Part shown: one piece after another, positions 24,701-29,843 of the stretch | Layout: every line of letters starts with the position of its first letter | Position numbering within the stretch: position 1 is the stretch's first letter | DNA from: JBBRRP01 sp964609655 | GTDB lineage: Bacteria; Myxococcota_A; Polyangia; Polyangiales; Polyangiaceae | DNA: 29,843 nt | Assembly: GCA_964609655.1 (NCBI GenBank) | Contig: CAZSUA010000023.1 | Coordinates: forward strand, 1-29,843 | Direction of reading: 5' to 3' | Position numbers and translations under genes: made by a program | Notes under the pieces: generated by a model | Databases searched by the model: none | Told to the model about the DNA's origin: nothing | Seen by the model: only the letters and a program-made list of their open reading frames with translations

Positions 24701-25705
24701 ATGTGGATATCCTGGCGAAGGAATGTCACTACACTAGTTGCGGCTGCCGCATGCGTGGCGTCCGCTTGCACTTCGTTCTCAACGGCGCTCGCAGACACGC
24801 CAAGTGCTGAAGCCGTCGCAGAATCTCGCCGCGACTTGGCCAAGGTGAAGTACCAGCTGGGCACCGAAGCCTATCGCGAGAAACGATTTCCGGCGGCCGT
24901 TCGGTTGTTTCTGGAAGCAGACAAGTTGGCGCCGAGCGCGGCGCTTTCTTTCAATATCGCCCTCGCCTACGAACAAGAACACGACGAACGTTCAGCGCTG
25001 CGCTGGTATCGTGACTACCTGCGGCGCGATCCCAAAGTTAAAAATGCCGCCGAAGTACGCGCAAAGATCGCGGCAATCGCGGCGAGCCTTGCGGCCAGCG
25101 GTGTGCAACAACTCAGCGTGTTTTCAACGCCCGCTGGTGCGACCGTGACACTTAATGAGCGAAGCGTGGGAGTCACCCCTTTTACCGATGAGTTAAGTCC
25201 TGGCAAGCATCATCTCTTGCTTCAGCTGGCCGGCTACGAGGATCGAGAAATCGAGGTGTCGCTTGCTGAGCGTTCGCCGGCGGACGTATTTGTTCGGCTG
25301 GATGCGGCCCGCCCTCACCCGGTTGCGGTCAAAGAAGCTCGGGCGCTGCCAGTGCGAGCCGGTGATCAACGGGTGGATCGCGGTCGCCCCCTTGGGATCG
25401 CCCCTTGGGTGGTAGCGGGCACGGGTGCCGCCAGCTTGGCCGCTGCTCTCGGGTTTGAGTTGGGGCGACGCTCCGAAGAGTCTCAGGCGGAGCAGGCGCA
25501 GTCCCAGTTGGAATTCCAAAGGCGTATCGAAGACGTGCAAACACTAAAAACTACAGCGCGCGTTCTGGCGGGCGTTGGGGGTGGGCTCGTGCTCACAGGC
25601 GGCATGCTCTTCATCTTCAATGCCAAACCGACGCCCAGCTCGCAAATTGGGGTGGGCTGTGGTGGTAGGGGTTGCCAACTCGTTGCCAAGGGTACCTTCC
25701 CGTGA
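24701..25705 (+). CDS. TPR and PEGA domain membrane protein
   Basis: A 334-residue exported protein. After an N-terminal hydrophobic signal (TTLVAAAACVASACTSF), residues 40-130 form helical TPR-like repeats (KVKYQLGTEAYREKRFPAAV, ALSFNIALAYEQEHDERSAL). A PEGA domain follows (about 137-200): LSVFSTPAGATVTLNERSVG and DELSPGKHHLLLQLAGYED. Two membrane segments lie at about 233-253 and 287-306 with a charged, coiled-coil-like stretch between. In myxobacteria such proteins are often encoded beside Ser/Thr kinases. It starts 7 bases after the kinase (TGAGG as ribosome site) and overlaps the next gene by four bases (GTGA). A Cys appears near the signal, so it could be lipidated. Confidence 0.82.
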   Translation: MWISWRRNVTTLVAAAACVASACTSFSTALADTPSAEAVAESRRDLAKVKYQLGTEAYREKRFPAAVRLFLEADKLAPSAALSFNIALAYEQEHDERSALRWYRDYLRRDPKVKNAAEVRAKIAAIAASLAASGVQQLSVFSTPAGATVTLNERSVGVTPFTDELSPGKHHLLLQLAGYEDREIEVSLAERSPADVFVRLDAARPHPVAVKEARALPVRAGDQRVDRGRPLGIAPWVVAGTGAASLAAALGFELGRRSEESQAEQAQSQLEFQRRIEDVQTLKTTARVLAGVGGGLVLTGGMLFIFNAKPTPSSQIGVGCGGRGCQLVAKGTFP

Positions 25706-27546
25706 ACGCGCGTGTTTCGAGGCTTTTGGCGCTACTCTCTTTTTGTCTATTTTGCGCCTGCGATGCCGGGATATCGACCAGCCTAGAGGGCAAGGCATGC
25801 GATGCCACTGGACGTTGCGCGGAAGGTTATGTCTGCTCCACCTCCAACCTGTGTATGCGCATCGGCGCTCTCGCGGGTGGAGTATCGGTGGTGCCACCGG
25901 TAACTTGCGCGGAGGGGATGACACTGTGCGGTAGCAATTGCGTTCTTCTTTCCACCGACGCACGGAGTTGCGGTGGCTGCGGCGCTGTCTGCAGTGCTCC
26001 GGCAAACGGAGCCGCGATATGTCTCGACAACGACTGCAACTTTGCCTGCCATGCGCCGTCTTCACCTTGTGGAAATCGCTGCGTGGAGTTCAGTAACGAT
26101 CCGCAAAATTGCGGCGCGTGCGGTGTTTCATGTCCGGAACCAGTGAGTGGCAGCGCGGCTTGCGTCGATGGCAAATGCCAAACGCTCTGCCGAGCGCCGT
26201 CCCAACGATGTGGGGCAGACTGCACTGATATAACCAGCGATCCGGGTCATTGTGGCAGCTGCGACAAGAAGTGTGGCACCGACGAAGTTTGCTCGATGGG
26301 GGTCTGTGGCACGACCTGTGGACCAGGACTTTTACCCTGCTCTGGTGCGTGCGTGGACGTGACTTCGAATGGAGACAACTGCAGCACTTGCGGGATGCGT
26401 TGCCCGGCTCCAACATCAGCCACCCCCGTCTGCGTCGCCTCCAAGTGCGACTTCACGTGCAGCGAGGGGCTGACAAGGTGTGGAGACGCGTGCGTTGATC
26501 TGAACACCAACATGACCAGTTGTGGGAGATGCGGGAACGCCTGCAATTTGCCAGCACAGGGCCAGGCCAAGTGTGAGCTGGGAGCGTGCGCGATCGTCTG
26601 CGATCCGGGTTACGCTGAGTGCGACGGGGTTTGCACCAAAACAGCGAACGATCCAGCGAACTGTGGTGCGTGTGGCCATGTTTGTGCTCCCGGGGAAGTT
26701 TGTAGCCTGGGCACGTGCAACCTGACGTGTTCAGGAGCCGAACAAAACTGTGGCGGTTCTTGCCTGAACACAGCGAGCAATCCTGCCAATTGTGGAACGT
26801 GCGGAACGATGTGTCCCGGAGCGGCTCATGGCGCGCCAGTTTGTGAGGGTGCTGTCTGCAAAATTGGTTGCGATGTTGGCTATGCGTGGTGCAATGGGGC
26901 TTGTGTTCGATTGGATATCGATACGCAGAACTGTGGGGTCTGCGCCAAGGGCTGTGCACCTGCAGCTAACGGCGCTCCAATCTGTAAGGCCGGCGTGTGT
27001 GGGCTCATGTGCAATGCCGGTTTTACCGCGTGCAATGGCCAATGCGTCGATCTCGGTTCGGACGGGGACCATTGCGGCGCTTGCACGAGAGTCTGCGCCC
27101 TCGGTCAAGTGTGCCAGTCGGGGAAGTGCGCCACGGAATGCGGGGCGAAAACGGCTTGCAGCGGCTCGTGCGTAGAGCTCTCTTCAGACACTTCGAACTG
27201 CGGCGTATGCGGAAAGGTTTGCACAGCGCCTACCAATGCATCACCCAGCTGCAATGGCGGGAGCTGTTCGTTTGTGTGTGCCGGCGGCTTGCTGCGTTGC
27301 GGGCCGAAGTGCATAGACGCAAAGAGCGATGTCGCGAACTGCGGGCAGTGCGGAGCGGTCTGCTCGACCGTGATGGGCGGCAGGGCTACCTGTACCGACA
27401 GCCAGTGTGGCGTGGCGTGCGATGCGGGTCTTTCGGTGTGCGGCGGCGCCTGCGTCGACATTAGGCGCGACCCGGACAATTGCGGCGGCTGCATGAAACT
27501 ATGCCTCGGAAAAAAGAACATGTGCGTGAGCGGAAAGTGCTCCTAA
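25702..27546 (+). CDS. Cys-rich Stig1-like repeat lipoprotein
   Basis: A 614-residue lipoprotein. GTG 25702 is chosen because it shares GTGA with the upstream stop and begins a signal, LLALLSFCLFCAC, with Cys 20 as lipid site; ATG 25672 would lie within the PEGA gene. From residue 70 it consists of 12 tandem units of about 43-47 residues, each with eight Cys (seven in the last) in the pattern C-x3-C-x9-C-x2-C-x3-C-loop-C-x4-C-x3-C, containing N-C-G-x-C-G. This resembles the Stig1 Cys-rich family seen in myxobacteria, which is sometimes misannotated. It is probably a disulphide-stabilised surface rod. The function is unknown. Confidence 0.85.
   Translation: MNARVSRLLALLSFCLFCACDAGISTSLEGKACDATGRCAEGYVCSTSNLCMRIGALAGGVSVVPPVTCAEGMTLCGSNCVLLSTDARSCGGCGAVCSAPANGAAICLDNDCNFACHAPSSPCGNRCVEFSNDPQNCGACGVSCPEPVSGSAACVDGKCQTLCRAPSQRCGADCTDITSDPGHCGSCDKKCGTDEVCSMGVCGTTCGPGLLPCSGACVDVTSNGDNCSTCGMRCPAPTSATPVCVASKCDFTCSEGLTRCGDACVDLNTNMTSCGRCGNACNLPAQGQAKCELGACAIVCDPGYAECDGVCTKTANDPANCGACGHVCAPGEVCSLGTCNLTCSGAEQNCGGSCLNTASNPANCGTCGTMCPGAAHGAPVCEGAVCKIGCDVGYAWCNGACVRLDIDTQNCGVCAKGCAPAANGAPICKAGVCGLMCNAGFTACNGQCVDLGSDGDHCGACTRVCALGQVCQSGKCATECGAKTACSGSCVELSSDTSNCGVCGKVCTAPTNASPSCNGGSCSFVCAGGLLRCGPKCIDAKSDVANCGQCGAVCSTVMGGRATCTDSQCGVACDAGLSVCGGACVDIRRDPDNCGGCMKLCLGKKNMCVSGKCS
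25909..27543 (+). repeat. 12 tandem Cys-rich coding repeats in a long-long-short order
   Basis: Units 1, 2, 4, 5, 7, 8, 10 and 11 have nine residues between the fifth and sixth Cys; units 3, 6, 9 and 12 have five or six (GTDEV, APGEV, ALGQV, LGKKNM). The order long-long-short repeats four times, so a three-unit block was probably duplicated. DNA identity between units is low by eye, so the duplications are old. Confidence 0.75.
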
Positions 27547-28197
27547 GTGGGTAGCGCGACGTGGCGATTCGGTAAATCTGAGGCAACGCGCCACACACGC
27601 TGCTTCGCTCCGGCCTTGGCGGCGCTCTTCCTGTTCGGAGTTCTAAGTGCCGGTTGTGCCTCCTACCAGGGCACCTCGAAAACGGTTCACCCCTCCGTTG
27701 TCGTCAGTGAGGGAGCGTGGATCCTGGTACCTAATTTTCCTCTTGTGCTTCAGGAAGCGAGCGACGATTGCGGCGCAGCTGTGCTGGCTTCCGTGCTTCG
27801 ATTCTGGGGCTATACGGCGACGCCCGGCGCCATCTCGGCACGCCTTGGTGATAAAGACAACCGGCTGAAGGCGGGCGATATGGCGACTTATGCGCGTAGC
27901 CACGGGCTGAAGGCGTACGTGTTTTTCGGGACGATGCAGGACATCGAACACGAGTTGGCACGTGGACGCCCGGTTATCGTTGGGCTCGGTAAGATGGTTG
28001 GGGCGAAGGAGGCGCTTTCGCATTACCAAGTCGTCGTTGGTTATGAACCTATCAAGAAGCAGCTCTTGCTACTCGATCCAGCTCGCGGTTGGCAGACCGA
28101 TAGCCTCGCTGGCTTTGAAAAAGAGTGGGCCCTGACCAAAGCTGTGACGATTGTGGCGTTCTTGCCCCATTCTGAGGGTCGCGTGGCCCGTCGCTAG
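27547..28197 (+). CDS. C39-like cysteine peptidase lipoprotein
   Basis: A 216-residue lipoprotein. The signal ends FLFGVLSAGC (Cys 37). The mature part is a papain-like C39 peptidase domain: LVLQEASDDCGAAVLASVL gives the oxyanion Gln 69 and catalytic Cys 75, SHYQVVVGY gives His 159 and LLLDPARGW gives Asp 177. The full triad is therefore visible. C39 enzymes of ABC exporters cut after Gly-Gly leaders; stand-alone lipoprotein versions such as PA2778 of Pseudomonas sit next to a small protein with Gly-Gly before a membrane helix. The next gene here has that form. GTG 27547 directly follows the stop of the repeat lipoprotein, so translation is coupled. Confidence 0.82.
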   Translation: MGSATWRFGKSEATRHTRCFAPALAALFLFGVLSAGCASYQGTSKTVHPSVVVSEGAWILVPNFPLVLQEASDDCGAAVLASVLRFWGYTATPGAISARLGDKDNRLKAGDMATYARSHGLKAYVFFGTMQDIEHELARGRPVIVGLGKMVGAKEALSHYQVVVGYEPIKKQLLLLDPARGWQTDSLAGFEKEWALTKAVTIVAFLPHSEGRVARR

Positions 28198-28209
28198 CTT
28201 CTTATTGGT

Positions 28210-28225
28210 AGGCACGCGGGTTGCA
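28210..28225 (+). promoter_or_regulatory. sigma-54 (-24/-12) promoter-like element before the small Gly-Gly protein
   Basis: AGGCACGCGGGTTGCA matches 11 of 12 specified positions, differing only in the first base. The predicted start is at about 28236, directly before ATG 28237, which would give a leaderless transcript for the last genes of the run. Confidence 0.5.
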
Positions 28226-28236
28226 CTAGTTGAGGC

Positions 28237-28551
28237 ATGAAGATAAAATCGCTCGCCACCTCTGGCTTACTCATCCTCAGCCTATTGCTAACCCTCACCC
28301 TCTCCTCTGCCGCCCACGCATTGGACATCCGAACTCCTCAGGTAACCAAGATCGCGGAAGCCACAACTCCAAAGCTCGCCGCTCAGCCGCGTTCCGTTGA
28401 ACGCGCCACTCCAAGCGAGGAGAAACGCTACGCCGCGCGGGAGGCCGCCTCACCGGGCGCCAAAGAGCACCGAGGCGGAGATACGGTGGTCATTGGAGCC
28501 TCAGCCCTTGTGGTTGTGCTGTTGGTGTTAGTTGTGATTGTCCTCATCTAG
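28237..28551 (+). CDS. small exported protein with Gly-Gly and C-terminal membrane helix
   Basis: A 104-residue protein. An N-terminal signal peptide (KIKSLATSGLLILSLLLTLT, cleavage likely after AHA) is followed by a polar, Ala/Lys/Glu-rich 50-residue segment, then KEHRGGDTV (Gly-Gly at 80-81) and a C-terminal hydrophobic helix (ALVVVLLVLVVIVLI, 90-104) ending the protein. This layout resembles the PA2779 family, small proteins encoded beside C39 peptidase lipoproteins; the sequence itself is divergent. The preceding gene is such a peptidase, so it may be its substrate or partner, with cleavage at Gly-Gly freeing the mature part from its anchor. GAGG lies only one base before the ATG. Its TAG shares TAGTG with the next start. 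Confidence 0.7.
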   Translation: MKIKSLATSGLLILSLLLTLTLSSAAHALDIRTPQVTKIAEATTPKLAAQPRSVERATPSEEKRYAAREAASPGAKEHRGGDTVVIGASALVVVLLVLVVIVLI

Positions 28552-29237
28552 TGGTTGGTTCGAAGCTCCTGGTTGCCGGCACGTTATTCAGCGTTCTGCT
28601 TGGTAACCGTGCCATCAACGGAGCCCCCGCCGCTGCCGCATTGCATCCGAACGATTCGGAGGGAAGGTGTGCGGCGCTTGAACCCGGCGAACACCTTCAC
28701 GACGGGTTTTTCTTCCGATCGGAAAGCGGCCTCAGCTTCTATTGGGCTGATGTTTCAGGCTCAGCGCCTCGGAACGGCATACGCGGTATTGGGCAAAGCG
28801 GTGGGATCTCGATAGGGGGGACGCCCGCGCACGGTTTCGTACTGGGTGGCACGATGTGGACAGCTCGCATCGATCCGGTGTTTGTCCAAAACGGCCTGAC
28901 TGTCACGCCGGATGACGACAGCGTGAAGCTCACGCTACTTCGCACAGGGCCGTTCATCGCTTTCTATCCCAACCCGACGCGCGGCTTTCACGTACAAGCC
29001 GCGGCCCTTCTGGCGATCCAGATTGAGAGTGATGTGAAGGGCAACCCCATCGAACCGGCAGCATTTGGACCCGCAGTGTCGATCGGGCTCGGCTACGAGT
29101 GGTTCATCTCGGACCAATTCAGCCTGGGCCTCGTGGCGCGCGCCGCTCTCGGTCAGGTCGTCCGTGCGCCGGAGGCGGGCAGCGAACAGATGCGATGGTT
29201 CCTTCCAGATCTCTCGATTTCAGGAACTTATCATTGA
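28551..29237 (+). CDS. probable outer-membrane beta-barrel protein
   Basis: A 228-residue exported protein. GTG 28551 overlaps the stop of the previous gene by one base (TAGTG). A signal (KLLVAGTLFSVLLGNRAING) is followed by alternating amphipathic beta strands with glycine-rich turns: FFFRSESGLSFYWADVSG, AHGFVLGGTMWTARIDPVFV, LTLLRTGPFIAFYPNP, FHVQAAALLAIQIE, PAVSIGLGYEWFISDQFSLG. The pattern is that of a small outer-membrane barrel, common in myxobacteria. The final residue is His, not the usual aromatic, so assembly by BAM is likely but not certain. Function is unknown. Confidence 0.7.
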   Translation: MVGSKLLVAGTLFSVLLGNRAINGAPAAAALHPNDSEGRCAALEPGEHLHDGFFFRSESGLSFYWADVSGSAPRNGIRGIGQSGGISIGGTPAHGFVLGGTMWTARIDPVFVQNGLTVTPDDDSVKLTLLRTGPFIAFYPNPTRGFHVQAAALLAIQIESDVKGNPIEPAAFGPAVSIGLGYEWFISDQFSLGLVARAALGQVVRAPEAGSEQMRWFLPDLSISGTYH

Positions 29238-29245
29238 AATCTGAC

Positions 29246-29261
29246 TGGCACGCATCGTGCT
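29246..29261 (+). promoter_or_regulatory. sigma-54 (-24/-12) promoter-like element before the AsmA-like gene
   Basis: TGGCACGCATCGTGCT matches 11 of 12 specified positions with GG-N10-GC spacing. The predicted start is near 29272, 12 bases before ATG 29284. Confidence 0.55.
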
Positions 29262-29283
29262 CCAGGTCCAAACGGATCGTGAG

Positions 29284-29843
29284 ATGCATTTGAGCCGGAC
29301 ACTGAGAATCGTTCGTTGGCTCGTCACGCTCGTGCTCGGCGCCGAGGGCCTGTACGTGCTCGCAGCGAATTCCTTTCTTTCCATGGGAGGGCTGACCGTA
29401 GTGTTCGCCGGGACTGATTCGGCCAAGGTGGAGTTCGCGTCAGCCTGGACGCTTGTTCCAGGAACCATCCACGCTCGTGGGCTCAGCATCACCGTCCAAG
29501 ATCACAACGTGCAATCCTTCATAGCGCTGGATGAAGTGCGAGTAGTACTGAGCCTCCCGGAGCTTTTGTCCCATGTTTTGCACGCGACGGAAGTGCGCGG
29601 AGAAGGGCTCGTTTTCCGCTTTCGACACCGGATCCAACCGGAAGCTAAAGATGCGCCGAGTGTTCGCGCCTTGCCTCCCATTCCCGGCTTCTCGGATCCG
29701 CCGCTGTACCATGCGTGGGCGCCTGAGCCACCTATCCCGGATGCTCGCTACAACCTTTGGTCTGTCCATCTCGAAGACGTGGACATCGGTGCCAAGGAAC
29801 TTTGGGGTCAACAATTTCGCTACCTCGGTCGCGCGCGCGCGAC
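29284..29843 (+). CDS. AsmA/TamB-like membrane protein, cut by the window edge
   Basis: An open frame of 186 codons from ATG 29284 that runs off the right edge, so only the N-terminus is seen. It begins with basic residues and a membrane segment (RTLRIVRWLVTLVLGAEGLYVLA), then a beta-rich region: SLSMGG-type turn, FASAWTLVPGTIHARGLSI, SFIALDEVRVVLSLPELL, and VRGEGLVFRFRHRI. A signal anchor followed by repeated 'domain/strand' sets with phrases like VRGEGL is typical of AsmA/DUF748-related periplasmic proteins of lipid traffic. GATCGTGAG upstream is a weak ribosome site. It has its own sigma-54-like element 22 bases before the start. Confidence 0.6.
   Translation, partial: MHLSRTLRIVRWLVTLVLGAEGLYVLAANSFLSMGGLTVVFAGTDSAKVEFASAWTLVPGTIHARGLSITVQDHNVQSFIALDEVRVVLSLPELLSHVLHATEVRGEGLVFRFRHRIQPEAKDAPSVRALPPIPGFSDPPLYHAWAPEPPIPDARYNLWSVHLEDVDIGAKELWGQQFRYLGRARA

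Noticed and set aside
25827..27521. Long minus-strand frames opposite the Cys-rich repeats (His/Pro/Gln-rich)
   Set aside because: They mirror the repetitive Cys codons of the plus strand; no starts, signals or domains are credible.

Overview
The window looks like chromosomal DNA of a Myxococcota-type bacterium, probably a Polyangiales relative. This rests on general character only: moderately high GC judged by eye, a Hanks-type Ser/Thr kinase with a C-terminal membrane anchor, PEGA and Cys-rich Stig1-like lipoproteins, many lipoprotein signals, and many hypothetical proteins. No rRNA, tRNA, CRISPR array, transposase or phage gene was seen.

Layout. 223-1458: a small membrane protein and a YegS/diacylglycerol-kinase-like lipid kinase. 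1704-6758: a tightly coupled + strand operon of a glycosyltransferase, UDP-galactopyranose mutase (glf), a GH1-like protein and a type II NADH dehydrogenase. 6976-7521: an unknown gene. 10817-7518 (- strand): an operon of a methyltransferase, a haem-oxygenase-like diiron protein, an FMN-binding stress protein, a truncated histidine phosphatase and a wrecked nnrD. 11016-13232: an unknown gene and a broken cytochrome c lipoprotein. 13581-14772: a BON-domain lipoprotein and a glycine-zipper stress protein. 14937-17381: a short-chain dehydrogenase and a phytoene-desaturase-like oxidoreductase. 17667-18833: a sensor histidine kinase. 18953-20299: a doubtful lipoprotein and a DUF3494 (ice-binding type) lipoprotein. 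20592-23011: a lamin-tail/endonuclease gene broken by at least three lesions. 23185 to the right edge: a run of seven genes for envelope functions (kinase, PEGA/TPR protein, 12-repeat Cys-rich lipoprotein, C39-like lipoprotein, small Gly-Gly/transmembrane protein, barrel-like protein, AsmA-like protein cut by the edge).

Two patterns are not explained by the gene list. First, nine sites matching the sigma-54 (RpoN) -24/-12 element (TGGCACG-N4-TTGCW, GG-N10-GC spacing) stand at the heads of transcription units in the correct orientation; one is perfect and five have a single mismatch. They also decide between alternative starts for several genes. Second, several genes carry what look like deletion scars: nnrD, the histidine phosphatase, the cytochrome and the nuclease each have conserved blocks joined abruptly or out of frame, while neighbouring genes are intact. 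This is either real gene decay or assembly collapse; reads would tell. The best candidate for a little-described system is the adjacent C39-like cysteine-peptidase lipoprotein and small Gly-Gly/transmembrane protein inside the sigma-54-associated envelope operon, which resembles the PA2778/PA2779 pairing known from pseudomonads.
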